NCBI GenBank assembly: GCA_028277585.1 | Contig: JANQFY010000051.1 | Location: 1 to 57,898 of the forward strand | DNA from: Sedimentisphaerales bacterium | GTDB lineage: Bacteria > Planctomycetota > Phycisphaerae > Sedimentisphaerales > Anaerobacaceae | Direction: 5' to 3' | DNA: 57,898 nucleotides | The notes under the pieces: generated by a model | Told to the model about the DNA's origin: nothing | Database searches by the model: none | The model's input: the letters and a program-made list of their open reading frames with translations, nothing else | Shown here: piece after piece, positions 1 to 10,163 of the stretch | How positions within the stretch are numbered: position 1 is the first letter of the stretch | Layout of the letters: the number at the start of each line of letters is the position of its first letter | Program-made: the position numbers and the translations under genes

Positions 1-2
1 AG

Positions 3-3000
3 GCCGAGCGACAGACGATCGCCCCTGCGACGGCCCCCACAGCGGGGCCTGCTCTCGATCTCCAAGGTCGCGCGTTTCTCTCGGAGCCGGAGTACACGCA
101 GTACCTGGAAGCGAGAATCGCGCAAGCCGGGCCTGACATGGATACTGAGTATGTACGCAAGCGGTTCCAGGATTGGTCCCAGGTCTACCATGTCGAACGG
201 ATGCGCCAGCGAGCCGAAGAGCTGTTGGTCCAGCTTCAGGGCAAGCCCTTCTCGCTCTATGTCGATGGCGTCCTGAGTTTGCAGGCGGCGGCTCAAATCT
301 TGGAGGGAGCCTCCTCGAGAGGGCTGGCCGGGTTCCAAGGGCTTGTGGTCGAAGACGAATTCCTGGCGGCCCAGGATACGCGGATATTCGGATCTGTACA
401 GGTCGCACCTCGCAGCCGGGCCGGGCAAATCGGAAACGTCATCTTCAGTCTCTCGGGCACCGTGCCTGCCGACAACACAGGCAGCTACCAGGCTAACGAC
501 TATCGCGAGAAGTTCATCGATCTGAAGCGTTTCGATCGGGCCAAAGAGATCAGGCGGAGCTTCGAGGGGAATGATGTCATTCTCTACCCCCTGTACCGGG
601 AGATTCACACCGTTTGCATCATGGCCAAGCATGTCAGACGCCAGGACGAGCGGTTGCGCGGCATTTCGCTCTGTCCGAAGGCACTGATTCATGAGGATTT
701 CGACGCGGATCTTGTCGAGCCGTTCTTCTATCTCTGGCCCCTCCTGTTCCAGATTGTCGATCCCAGCCTGGTACACATGAACGTCGGATGGGGCATCCAG
801 GCTCTGGCCATGTCCCCGTTCATGCCGGATCGCCAGCGGACGGTCATCGACTTCTACGAGGTGCTGTCGTTCTTACCCGATATCTACTTCGCCAAGACGC
901 ACAGCAGCGCCGATCAGGTTCGTTGGGCCGAGAAGTACTTCGTCACGAATTACGATCATATCATGCACCTCTGCTCCGAGCAGATCACCGCCAAGCTGGA
1001 GAAGAAATATGAGGGGCAACGATCGATCATCTCGGTCACCGAATACCTGCAGGAGCCGACCTATAGCAAGCCTTCGCGAAACGACGGGGAGATTCGGCTC
1101 GTCTATGGCGGCTGCATGCTGGCGACGACCGATCCCAACGATCAGCATTATCGTGCGTTCGCCAAAGTGGCGCCCTGCTATGCCAAGGAGAACCTCCATC
1201 TCTATATCTACAACTCTCCCTATGTCTACGGAATGGTGGAGAACGAAGGGCTCAAGGAGGTCATCCGCAAACTCGGATTGACCAATGTCTACGCCTGCAA
1301 GCCGTTGGAGTTGGAGGAGTTCGTCAAGAAGATCTCCGAATACGATTACGGGACCATGTTCGTCCGGCCCAAGGACATGGACGGGGTCGAGTACAACTAC
1401 TTCATGGCCTACAAATTCCTGACCTATCTCCGGGCGGGTCTGCCCATGGTCATCGATTCCGACAACAGCTACATGGCTAGCCTGGTCAACCGATACCATG
1501 TTGGGATCGTTCTGCAGGAGTATGATCTGGAGAATCTTCCGGACATACTGAACAACGCGGATCTGCCCTCGCTGAAGCGAAACGTCGTCAAGTTCCGCAA
1601 CGAGTTCAGTATCGAGAAGGGGGGCGCCAAGGTCCTGGGCATGTACCGCGAGATGCTGGATCAGGAGCCTCGACGTCGCGTGTTCCCCGTTAGCAGTGGA
1701 ACGACCCAGGTGCCGAAAGCGGCCCCGAAAGCCGCTCCTCAGATCGACTTCGAGAAGCTGATCGAGTCGGTGGCGCAAGACGAGAATCGTCTCTACTATC
1801 GGGATCAATCTCCTCGTACGTTGTCCTCTCTGGTAGCCCGCGCCCAGGAATGCGATCCTTCGGTTGTTGTGGAACTGGGAACGCTGGCCGGGTTGTCTTT
1901 GCGAGCCTGGGTCGCGGCGACGGAGAAGGCCAAGATATTCGCGGTGGATCTGAGCTTCAAGAAGCTCAAAGAAACGCTGGGCCCCTTGCCCGTCGACCTC
2001 TCGCGAGTGACGTTGGTGGAGCAGGACATCATGACGGTCGACTTCACGAAGATGTGGACGGCCCAGGACAAAGTTGTCTTCTTCGTGGACGCCCATGATT
2101 TGCCCAATGTCCCGATCATGCAGCATGTGCTCACCACGGCGCTGCCCTCTCTGCCAGATGGAAGCACGGTTATCGTGGACGATCTGTGGTACAGCGAGGA
2201 GCGGCTGACGCAGGACGGCGCCGCACGCTTCCTTGAGGACCGTGTGCGTGGTGAAATCGACGAGCTGCAGTGTTTCCACGCCCACTACGCTCCCTATCAC
2301 GGCGGGGGTTCCTTTATGGGCTTCGCCGAGGTCATTCCTCTACTCGACTTCGTCAACGAACACGGCATTACGTTGGAGTACGACCGGGCCGGGAAGCACG
2401 CCTACTTCACGTGGAGGAAGGAGTACCTCCGGCAAGGGGGGCAATCCGGCGGCGCAGCCCGAAACGCTGAGCACTACGGTTCCGTCTGGCACAATCCGCT
2501 GACTTCCATGCCGGTCGCGAAGGCGCACGCCGAAACGATGCGCCGCCTGGCGGCCGACTACCAAGGGGGCAGAATTGGGGAGGTCGCTGAGACGCTCTAC
2601 AGGCTGGCCGCGCAGCATCCCGAGGAGGAAGGGCTGCTCTATGGTTTGGCCGTCTGCATGGCCCGCGGTGGGATGTTGGCGCAAGCTCGTGACGTTCTGC
2701 GACGTGAAGCAACGCAGACGCATCACCCACGCTATCAGCGTTTGCTTGACGATTTGACACGTTGTCTCGATCCCTCTGAGTCTAAGGAGGTCGAAGCGCC
2801 GAGGCAGTTGCCCGAACGGCGCGGCCTGACGCTGTTCGCCATGCCGAAACCGTTCAGCGGGCATGTGGGGATGATTCAAAAAAACGCGATCCGCAGTTGG
2901 GCGCAACTCGATCCCAAGCCGGAGATCATTCTCTTTGGCGACGAACCCGGGATTCGAGAGATGGCGGCTGAGGTAGGCGCTTGTCACGTTCCGGATATCG

Positions 3001-6000
3001 TGCGGAACGAGTTCGGTACGCCCCTGGTCAATGAACTGTTCGACGCCGCTCAGGCGCGAGCATCGCACGATACGGTTGCCTATGTCAACGCCGACATGGT
3101 TCTCTTCCAGGATTTCGTCAGTGGCGTTCACAAGGTTCAGACGGAACTGCCCAGCTTCCTGTTGATCGGACAACGCTGGGACCTTCCTCTACTCAACGAG
3201 ATCGATTTTAGCCGGCCGGACTGGCGGATGTCGCTTCAGCGTGAGATGCAGGAGCATGCGATAGTCCATGCCGAGTGCGGCCTCGACTACTTCGTGTTTC
3301 CCAAGGGGGTCTATCCCGAGATTCCTCCCTTCGCGATCGGAAGGACCGCGTGGGACAACTGGTTGGTCATGGCGCCTCACAAGCGCGGGGTCCCCGTCGT
3401 CGACGGCACCGAGTTCATCACGGCCGTGCATCAAGATCATGACTATGGACATGTTGCCGGAGGACGCCAGGAGGCTTGGGCCGGCGTCGAGGCGGCGCGC
3501 AATCGCGCGCTGACCGAGTCGACCAATAACTCGGGACGCACATCGGGCGCCACGCATGTGTTGCGCAAAGACGGCGCGCTGGTCGAGACGCAGCCCCGGC
3601 AGCCATGGTATCTGACCACAGTGTATCGCGATCAGCGGAGCATCTGGCTTCTGGCTCAGGCGGATCGGATGATGGCCGCCGGCAAGCCCCGCCTGGCCGC
3701 CTGCAAATGGGAAGAGGCCCTGGTGCTTCTCGAAGCTCTCCTGGCGTTGCAGCAACTGGGTTACGTGTCGCCGGAGTCCCTTGACGGGACGCAAGTGGCC
3801 AAGCGCTTCGTGACGGCGTGTACCTCCCTGGCGCGGTGCTATACGAAACTCGAATGCCCCGAGCAAGCGCGGGAGACGTACACGCGGTTGTTGGACAACA
3901 ACTGCATACAGATACCGAAGACGATGCGAGCCGACGTCACCCGCACGCGGGATCAACTGCGCGGCGCTTCCCAACCAGCGGAGCGACCTGTGAATCAACC
4001 GGCCGCCGCCGAGCCCGAAAGTGTCGAGTGCGAGGCGAACCGTTCTGACTCGCTTCCATCGCTTTCGATACGCGCGTCGGAAGACCCGAGCCATGCCTCC
4101 GAGGAGGCAGTTCCCGGCGAGTTGACGACTGACGAGCAGTCCCGCCAGGACCTCATGGAACTCGAGGGAAGATATCGGGCCATGCCGGAGGGGACGCGCG
4201 CCAAACGCGCCACCGCCTTGCGGTTGTCGAATCTCTATCGTCGCGCCGGTCTGAACGACAAGAGCCAGATGTTGGAGAACGAGGCGGCCCTGATGAGGGG
4301 GGAAGGTCCTGAGGAAGCCTCCGCTCCATCGTCAATGCCCGCCGGGACAACGGAATCCTCGGACGCCAGGGTGACCGTGATCACGGCGTGCCGAAACAGC
4401 GCGCCCTTTCTGAGGGAATGCCTCGACAGCGTTCTGAGTCAGACGTTTTCGGAATGGCAACTGTATTTGCTGGATGACGGCAGTACGGATGAGACGCGCG
4501 GCATCATTGAGGAGTACGCTCAGCGAGACCCGCGTATCCGCGCATGGTGTTTCGACGACAGCGTTGGGCCGTACATTCGGCGCAACTTCGCTATTGACCA
4601 CGCCCAGACGGACTTCGTCGTCATTCAGGATGCCGACGACATCATGTGCCCCGACAAGCTCGAACGCTTGTACGACGCCATCACGCAAGACGATCGGCTG
4701 GGGGTTGTCGGCTCGTTCTACCGCAAGTTCCTGGACGAGTTTCGCGATACTGAGCACACCGAGGACGTCGAACTGGCGCAGGACCATGAACAGATCCTGA
4801 CAGTGTATCAGACGCAACGTATCTGGGATTTCACCTGGCACGGGTCGGCTATCATCCGGAGAGAGCTGTTCAATGTCATCGGCTCCTACGATACGAATCC
4901 GTTCGGCGCCGATTCGTTCTGGCTGGCCAAGGTCGCTGAGTACGTCAGGCACAGCGGCAAGGTCCGGCTGCAGAACCTCCCGGCGTATCTCACCCTGCGG
5001 CGGGTGCACAGCCGTTCACAGACAGGGACGCTGCCCCCGATCGATCCGCGCGGCAGACGGGCGCGGTATTGGCAGTATTGCCTGAGTCGGTTGCAGGAAA
5101 CCGCGGCCAAGGCGACGCACGCTACGAACCTGGACATCGCACGTGAATTGCGGGAATGCACCTGCGGCGATTTCCTGACGCGTTTCGAGACACAGATTGC
5201 CAAGTGGGAACGCGCACCGCTAGACGATCATATCGTGTCACGTTGCCTCCGACGCGCTCTTCGGGAGTTTCACGAGCGGGAGTATATCAGTTGCGTGCGG
5301 ACCCTGCGGGCAATCGAGCTTATGGAAGCCGCCATGCCGGAGCGTGTCGTCAATTTCGACCTGATCAAGGCGATGGCGCTCTATGCCTTGGATCTGAAAG
5401 ATCCGGCGCTGACGGCCCTGCGGCGGGAAATCGCCCGCTGTGACAGTCCCGTGGCACGCGCGTTCTACGAAGCCGGTTTCGAGCGGAATCAGATAGCCAG
5501 CGTAAGCGAGTGGTGCGCCAGGCACGCCGGCAATCTGGAACTGATCATCCCGGATCCCGTTCCGACGCTCGAGCCCTCCTGCGCGTCGGATTCGCGACCC
5601 AAGGTCACGGTCGTCACCGCGTGCTGGAACTGCGAGGAGCATCTGGCCGAATGTGTGGACAGTGTCCTGAATCAGACGCTGGTCGACTGGGAGCTGTTCC
5701 TCCTTGACGATGGCAGCACGGATGGGACGCGGCGTATGATCGAAGACTACGCCCGTCGCGACCCCCGCATCAGGGCGCACTATTTCGACGATCGGACGGG
5801 GCCCTACGTGCGGCGCAACTTCGCCATCCAGCGGGCCCGGGCGGACTTCATTGTCATTCAAGATGCGGACGATATCATGTGTTCGACCAAGCTGGAGACG
5901 CTCCACGCGGAGATGATTGCCGACGATTCCCTGGCGATGGTGGGATCGGGCTATCTGACCTTTCTCGAGGAGTATCGAGGCCCGGAGAACGCCGAGTACA

Positions 6001-6833
6001 ACCAGCTTCCCACGCAGCACGATGAGATCATCGCTCGCTTCAGGTCGTGGCGTCATGCGATGAGCCATGGATCGGCCATCATTCGCAAGACGCTGTTCAC
6101 CGAGATCGGCCTCTATGATGAGAACCCGTTCGCCGCCGACTCGTTCTGGTCGGCGAAGCTGGCCGCCTATGTCGATGCGGGCCAACCCATTCGCACCAAG
6201 AACGTCAGCGAGTCTCTGACGCTGATTCGTCTGCACGGCGCCAATCACACGCGGCTCTTGTCTACGCTGGACCCCCGCAATCGGCGCGCACGTTACCGAA
6301 AGTACTGCGAGTACAAGCTGGAGCAGATCTGCGCTCGGAAGCGCTCGGAGGCGAACCTGGACATGGCTGGGGAGTTGCGTCAATGCACCTGTTCCGATTT
6401 CCTGATGCGTTTCAGGGCGGAACTGATCAAGTGGGAGAGCGAGCCGCTTGATGGGCGCCTGCTCGCCGATTTCCTGCAGAGCGCCGTGCGATTGTTCAAT
6501 CAGGGATACTACGTCAGTTGTGCCAACATTCTCAACAGCGTCGAGGCCTTTGACGCAACGATCGCGGAGCGGGTTGTCGGCTACGAATTGCTGCGAGGCC
6601 TGGCATACTTCGCGGTGACAATGCGGGAGCGCAGCGCAACACATATTGAACGTGAAATCGAGCTGCACGACAATCCCGCCGCGCGTCGGTTCAAGGAGGA
6701 TGCCTTCGAATCGACGGCGCCGTTGGATGTGCAACAGTGGTGTACGGCCCACGCGGAGCAGTTCAACCTGGGTTTGACCGAGGCCGAGGGCCTGGCGTCT
6801 CCAGCGGCCGGATCGTTCGCAAGCAGTACATAA
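3..6833 (+). CDS. Giant multidomain glycosyltransferase, 5' end outside window
   Basis: The frame is open from base 3 with no stop, so the ATG at 138 is probably internal and the true start lies left of the window. Numbering from that ATG (2231 residues), the modules are: a GT-B-like glycosyltransferase (about 1-508, second Rossmann half from about 318); a methyltransferase-like Rossmann domain (about 570-700, motif VVVELGTLAGLS); a TPR-like stretch (about 798-860); a GT-A-like domain (about 895-1110, NADM as a possible DxD equivalent); a second TPR-like stretch (about 1172-1253); then two tandem GT2 modules (about 1409-1810 and 1821-2215), each with DDGSTD, QDADD and a later CTCxDFL motif. 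There is no signal peptide or membrane segment in the visible part, so it is probably cytoplasmic. Its place 122 bases upstream of fliD suggests glycosylation of flagellin or cap protein, but no substrate can be read from the sequence. Confidence 0.85.
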   Translation, partial: AERQTIAPATAPTAGPALDLQGRAFLSEPEYTQYLEARIAQAGPDMDTEYVRKRFQDWSQVYHVERMRQRAEELLVQLQGKPFSLYVDGVLSLQAAAQILEGASSRGLAGFQGLVVEDEFLAAQDTRIFGSVQVAPRSRAGQIGNVIFSLSGTVPADNTGSYQANDYREKFIDLKRFDRAKEIRRSFEGNDVILYPLYREIHTVCIMAKHVRRQDERLRGISLCPKALIHEDFDADLVEPFFYLWPLLFQIVDPSLVHMNVGWGIQALAMSPFMPDRQRTVIDFYEVLSFLPDIYFAKTHSSADQVRWAEKYFVTNYDHIMHLCSEQITAKLEKKYEGQRSIISVTEYLQEPTYSKPSRNDGEIRLVYGGCMLATTDPNDQHYRAFAKVAPCYAKENLHLYIYNSPYVYGMVENEGLKEVIRKLGLTNVYACKPLELEEFVKKISEYDYGTMFVRPKDMDGVEYNYFMAYKFLTYLRAGLPMVIDSDNSYMASLVNRYHVGIVLQEYDLENLPDILNNADLPSLKRNVVKFRNEFSIEKGGAKVLGMYREMLDQEPRRRVFPVSSGTTQVPKAAPKAAPQIDFEKLIESVAQDENRLYYRDQSPRTLSSLVARAQECDPSVVVELGTLAGLSLRAWVAATEKAKIFAVDLSFKKLKETLGPLPVDLSRVTLVEQDIMTVDFTKMWTAQDKVVFFVDAHDLPNVPIMQHVLTTALPSLPDGSTVIVDDLWYSEERLTQDGAARFLEDRVRGEIDELQCFHAHYAPYHGGGSFMGFAEVIPLLDFVNEHGITLEYDRAGKHAYFTWRKEYLRQGGQSGGAARNAEHYGSVWHNPLTSMPVAKAHAETMRRLAADYQGGRIGEVAETLYRLAAQHPEEEGLLYGLAVCMARGGMLAQARDVLRREATQTHHPRYQRLLDDLTRCLDPSESKEVEAPRQLPERRGLTLFAMPKPFSGHVGMIQKNAIRSWAQLDPKPEIILFGDEPGIREMAAEVGACHVPDIVRNEFGTPLVNELFDAAQARASHDTVAYVNADMVLFQDFVSGVHKVQTELPSFLLIGQRWDLPLLNEIDFSRPDWRMSLQREMQEHAIVHAECGLDYFVFPKGVYPEIPPFAIGRTAWDNWLVMAPHKRGVPVVDGTEFITAVHQDHDYGHVAGGRQEAWAGVEAARNRALTESTNNSGRTSGATHVLRKDGALVETQPRQPWYLTTVYRDQRSIWLLAQADRMMAAGKPRLAACKWEEALVLLEALLALQQLGYVSPESLDGTQVAKRFVTACTSLARCYTKLECPEQARETYTRLLDNNCIQIPKTMRADVTRTRDQLRGASQPAERPVNQPAAAEPESVECEANRSDSLPSLSIRASEDPSHASEEAVPGELTTDEQSRQDLMELEGRYRAMPEGTRAKRATALRLSNLYRRAGLNDKSQMLENEAALMRGEGPEEASAPSSMPAGTTESSDARVTVITACRNSAPFLRECLDSVLSQTFSEWQLYLLDDGSTDETRGIIEEYAQRDPRIRAWCFDDSVGPYIRRNFAIDHAQTDFVVIQDADDIMCPDKLERLYDAITQDDRLGVVGSFYRKFLDEFRDTEHTEDVELAQDHEQILTVYQTQRIWDFTWHGSAIIRRELFNVIGSYDTNPFGADSFWLAKVAEYVRHSGKVRLQNLPAYLTLRRVHSRSQTGTLPPIDPRGRRARYWQYCLSRLQETAAKATHATNLDIARELRECTCGDFLTRFETQIAKWERAPLDDHIVSRCLRRALREFHEREYISCVRTLRAIELMEAAMPERVVNFDLIKAMALYALDLKDPALTALRREIARCDSPVARAFYEAGFERNQIASVSEWCARHAGNLELIIPDPVPTLEPSCASDSRPKVTVVTACWNCEEHLAECVDSVLNQTLVDWELFLLDDGSTDGTRRMIEDYARRDPRIRAHYFDDRTGPYVRRNFAIQRARADFIVIQDADDIMCSTKLETLHAEMIADDSLAMVGSGYLTFLEEYRGPENAEYNQLPTQHDEIIARFRSWRHAMSHGSAIIRKTLFTEIGLYDENPFAADSFWSAKLAAYVDAGQPIRTKNVSESLTLIRLHGANHTRLLSTLDPRNRRARYRKYCEYKLEQICARKRSEANLDMAGELRQCTCSDFLMRFRAELIKWESEPLDGRLLADFLQSAVRLFNQGYYVSCANILNSVEAFDATIAERVVGYELLRGLAYFAVTMRERSATHIEREIELHDNPAARRFKEDAFESTAPLDVQQWCTAHAEQFNLGLTEAEGLASPAAGSFASST

Positions 6834-6849
6834 AACAGGGAGCAGACCT

Positions 6850-6876
6850 TTAGAAACCGGCGCGGTGCGTCGATAA
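6850..6876 (+). promoter_or_regulatory. Candidate sigma-28 (FliA) promoter of fliD
   Basis: The -10-like octamer GTCGATAA (6869-6876) differs at one position from the enteric FliA consensus GCCGATAA. It is identical to the octamer upstream of the flagellin gene. The -35 region 15 bases upstream (6850-6853) is TTAG, a weak match to TAAA. Transcription would start near 6883, about 70 bases before the fliD ATG, which fits a late flagellar gene. An AAGGTGG-like ribosome site precedes the ATG. Confidence 0.55.
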
Positions 6877-6955
6877 ACACAGTGGGATCAGATTCTCACG
6901 GGCTCGGGCCAGGTTCTGTGCGCGCGGGCCGGTTATTGACGGAAGGTGGCAGGTT

Positions 6956-8980
6956 ATGCCTGAGATTCAGCTAACGGGAATAAGCACGGGCATCGACACC
7001 AGTGCGATCGTGCAGCAGTTGATGCAGATTGAATCCCAGCGGCTCTACAAGTATGAGGCCGATAAGATCGGCGAGGAACAAGTTCGCACGGCGCTGGACG
7101 AGCTGGAGTCGAATCTCAACAGTCTGGATAGCGCCGTGGGGGCGCTCTCGGACGGCGATGCACTGAGAGCCTATACAACCACTTCCAGTGATGTTGATAT
7201 CGCCACGGCAGAGGCGACGGACAAGGCTTTTGAAGGCAATCACACGGTGGTTGTCGATCAATTGGCCAACGCCGAACGCTGGGTCCAGACCACGGGTTCC
7301 GAGTACAGCGAAGACTATGTCGGGGCCGGGACGTTCATCTACTCCTATAACAATCAGGAGACCACCCTTACCACGACGGACACCACGTCACTGGACGACC
7401 TCGTGGGGCTGATCAACAATGATGCGAACAATCCGGGGGTGACCGCCAGTCTGCTCAAATACAACGATGCCTACCATCTCGTGCTCAACGGCAACGATGC
7501 GGGTTCCGACTATGAGATCTCGGTCAACAGCAGCAATACCGAAGTTTGGCAGTCGGATTCGTCCTTCACGACCGGCAGCAACGACGCCTCGCTGAGCACG
7601 GTTCTGACCGACCTCGATCAGTTCAGCGGTACATTGGTCGGGGATGAGTCGATTACCATCACCGGGACCCAGCATGACGGAACTGCGGTCAACGCGTCGT
7701 TTTCGGTGACGGCAAACACCAAGCTCAGCCATCTTGTTGGCGAGATTAACGATGCGTTCAGCGGAACGGCCACGGCGACGCTGGAGAACGGGCAGATCGT
7801 GCTGACCGATCATACGAACGGGACGAGTCTGATGACGCTCAGTCTGTCGTACGGGGCCGGTTCCGGATCGACCACGCTGACTATGCCAGGCATGAGCCGG
7901 ACGACGGAAGGGGGCAGCGTCAGCGCGAGCCTGACCGGCTTTGCCCAGGCGGACTTCACCGAAACCCAATCGGCGCAGGATTCCCGGATCAAAGTGGATG
8001 GCTATCCGACGGGCGCCGACGAATGGATCTCACGCAGCTCCAATACGATCGATGATGTGATCAGCGGCGTGACGCTCCATCTGCACGATACCGGATCGAT
8101 CCAGATCGGCCTGACCCGAGACATCGAGTCGGTCAAGGAGAAGGTCCAGAGTATGGTCGAGGCCTATAACGCGGTCATCACCTTCATTGAGGACAACACG
8201 GGCTACAACGAAGAGACCAAAGAAGCCGGTGTGCTCATGACTGATTCGACGGTCCGGAGCATTAGCAACAATCTTCGCTTGCCCTTGATTCAGCAGACCA
8301 GTGGTTTCCTCGTTGATGTGGATGCCTTCCTCATGCCGGGGCAGATTGGCCTGGAACTCGACCGGGATGGAAAGCTGAGTCTGGATGAGACGGCTTTCGA
8401 TGAAGCAGTCGCCGAAGACTACATGGGGCTTCTGGCGCTGATCGGCGCCGACAAATCGGGCAGTTCCAACAGCAATGCCGTCAACTTCTACGGCGCCTCG
8501 AGCGACAACACGACGGGGGGGACGTACGACGTGGAGGTCACGGTCTCCGGGGGAGCGATCACCAGCGCCCGGATCAAGTCAGAGGATGAATCCACCTACC
8601 GGGACGCGACTTACGATGGCAATATTGTCACCGGGAACAGCGAGTTCTCAGAGGATGGCGACGCGCTCTACCCCGAGAACGGTCTTCAGTTGAGCGTCGA
8701 TCTCAGCCAGGACGGCACCTTCAACGCTGTGGTTCGGGTCAAGCAGGGTTTTGCCGGTGCGATGGAGGATGCGCTGGACCGGATTCTGAAATCTACGAGC
8801 GGCATGCTGACCTTGAGTCAGGAATCGATCGATGCACGGATCGAGAATCTGGAGGAGGAGATCGAGGACGAGAAGGACCGCCTCACTGCTCGGGAACAGC
8901 GACTGCAATTGAAGTATGCCCGGCTGGAGAGCACGCTGACCATGTTGCAGCGACAGATGTCGGCGATGCAGTCGATGTAA
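6956..8980 (+). CDS. fliD: Flagellar hook-associated protein 2 (filament cap) FliD
   Basis: FliD forms the pentameric cap at the filament tip and promotes folding of exported flagellin. The N-terminus (GISTGIDTSAIVQQLMQIE) is the typical FliD D0 start. The central part is long, Thr/Ser/Asp-rich and variable. The C-terminus (about 610-674) is a heptad-rich coiled coil ending in LTMLQRQMSAMQSM, as expected for FliD. At 674 residues it is longer than the enteric protein (about 470), mainly through the surface-exposed middle. It has no signal peptide, consistent with type III export. It follows the giant glycosyltransferase and is convergent with flhB, with only 20 bases between the stop codons. 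Confidence 0.95.
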   Translation: MPEIQLTGISTGIDTSAIVQQLMQIESQRLYKYEADKIGEEQVRTALDELESNLNSLDSAVGALSDGDALRAYTTTSSDVDIATAEATDKAFEGNHTVVVDQLANAERWVQTTGSEYSEDYVGAGTFIYSYNNQETTLTTTDTTSLDDLVGLINNDANNPGVTASLLKYNDAYHLVLNGNDAGSDYEISVNSSNTEVWQSDSSFTTGSNDASLSTVLTDLDQFSGTLVGDESITITGTQHDGTAVNASFSVTANTKLSHLVGEINDAFSGTATATLENGQIVLTDHTNGTSLMTLSLSYGAGSGSTTLTMPGMSRTTEGGSVSASLTGFAQADFTETQSAQDSRIKVDGYPTGADEWISRSSNTIDDVISGVTLHLHDTGSIQIGLTRDIESVKEKVQSMVEAYNAVITFIEDNTGYNEETKEAGVLMTDSTVRSISNNLRLPLIQQTSGFLVDVDAFLMPGQIGLELDRDGKLSLDETAFDEAVAEDYMGLLALIGADKSGSSNSNAVNFYGASSDNTTGGTYDVEVTVSGGAITSARIKSEDESTYRDATYDGNIVTGNSEFSEDGDALYPENGLQLSVDLSQDGTFNAVVRVKQGFAGAMEDALDRILKSTSGMLTLSQESIDARIENLEEEIEDEKDRLTAREQRLQLKYARLESTLTMLQRQMSAMQSM

Positions 8981-9000
8981 CCGCGTACGCCTGCCGATGA

Positions 9001-10098
9001 TTAGTCCGGAGCCCCCTGGTCCTGTTGGGCCGCCTTCCTCTTCTGCCGCAGGCGATAGAGCATCGCCAGAACTTCGGCAACCGCCATGTAGAGCGATTCG
9101 GGGATGGGCTGGCCCGGTTTGACCGACGCATAGATGGCGCGTGTCACTTCCGGACGCCTGACGATCGGAATGCCATAGGAACGGGCGATCTGAATGATCT
9201 TCTGGGCCTGATGATCGGCGCCTTTGGCCAGCAGAATCGGAGCGTCCATCGTCTTGGCCTCGTAGCGCAGCGCCACGGCGTAGTGAGTCGGGTTGACGAG
9301 AATGACGTTGGCCTTGGGAACCTCCTGGGCCAGACGTTTCATCGACATTTCCATCTGCATTCGGCGGATCTTGGCCTTCAGTTCCGGGGACCCATCCGTG
9401 TCCTTGCGTTCCTGTTTGACCTCCTGGCGGGTCATCTTCATATCGTTCATGTACTGCCACTTCTGGTAGAGGGCGTCCGCCAGACCGATGATGAGGACCC
9501 CGATGCCGACGCGCAGGGCCAGCCCGAAGGTGATCTTCGCAATGGCACTGATAATCTGAACGGACCAGGCGTAGCGCAGCGTCGCGAGCATCTCCACCTT
9601 GTCGCGCAGGTAGTACCAGACGATCAGACTGACGAGAATGAGCTTGAGGATCGACGTGATCAGCCGGACGATCGAGCGGGTGTTGAAGAGTTTGCCAAGC
9701 GCCGAGGCGGGATTGAGCGAATCCCATTTGAACTGGATTGCACTGGGGGCAAACGTCGCGCCGCCGATCGCTATGCTGGTCAACACCACGGAGATGCACA
9801 GAGCTGCCAGAATCGGAAGCATGACGGTCACCGACTCGATCATGCGTGCGTTCAGGTAGGTGACGAGGGCCCCGGGATCCGCGAAAACGTCGCCCTGAGC
9901 CGACATGCCGGCGGTGACTTTGGTCTTGAACCACTGGAAGAGGCCGGGGCCCAGCAGGGCGGTAGAGAGCAAGAGGACCATCAGCGTTACGGCCGAGATC
10001 ATGTCCTGACTCTGCGGCGTCTGACCCTCCCCGCGCGCCTTCTGTAACTTCCTTGGCGTTGGTTGTTCAGTCTTTTCGGCAGCAGGTTTGTCGGCCAT
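9001..10098 (-). CDS. flhB: Flagellar type III export protein FlhB
   Basis: FlhB is the membrane switch protein of the flagellar export gate; its autocleavage changes specificity from rod/hook to filament substrates. The 365-residue product has the usual N-terminus (KTEQPTPRKLQKARGEGQ), four hydrophobic segments between about 33 and 210, and a cytoplasmic domain with the cleavage motif NPTHYAVALRY, cut between N and P in the family. Length is normal (E. coli 382). It is the last gene of the 17-gene minus-strand operon, after fliO-fliP-fliQ-fliR. flhA, its usual partner, is not in the window. Confidence 0.97.
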   Translation of the reverse strand: MADKPAAEKTEQPTPRKLQKARGEGQTPQSQDMISAVTLMVLLLSTALLGPGLFQWFKTKVTAGMSAQGDVFADPGALVTYLNARMIESVTVMLPILAALCISVVLTSIAIGGATFAPSAIQFKWDSLNPASALGKLFNTRSIVRLITSILKLILVSLIVWYYLRDKVEMLATLRYAWSVQIISAIAKITFGLALRVGIGVLIIGLADALYQKWQYMNDMKMTRQEVKQERKDTDGSPELKAKIRRMQMEMSMKRLAQEVPKANVILVNPTHYAVALRYEAKTMDAPILLAKGADHQAQKIIQIARSYGIPIVRRPEVTRAIYASVKPGQPIPESLYMAVAEVLAMLYRLRQKRKAAQQDQGAPD

Positions 10099-10163
10099 CT
10101 CGTACGCCTAATACCTTGATTCGAGAACGACTCGAACCGAATTGCTCTTTCTCTGTTTGCCGT

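Noticed and set aside
5238..6752. A 504-residue open frame on the minus strand inside the giant glycosyltransferase gene
   Set aside because: It lies opposite a gene with clear GT2 motifs, has no recognisable domain, and is explained by codon bias in GC-rich DNA. The same applies to 873-2300 minus.
9025..10047. A 340-residue plus-strand open frame opposite flhB
   Set aside because: flhB has diagnostic motifs on the other strand. The plus-strand product is His/Asp/Arg-rich with no family pattern.
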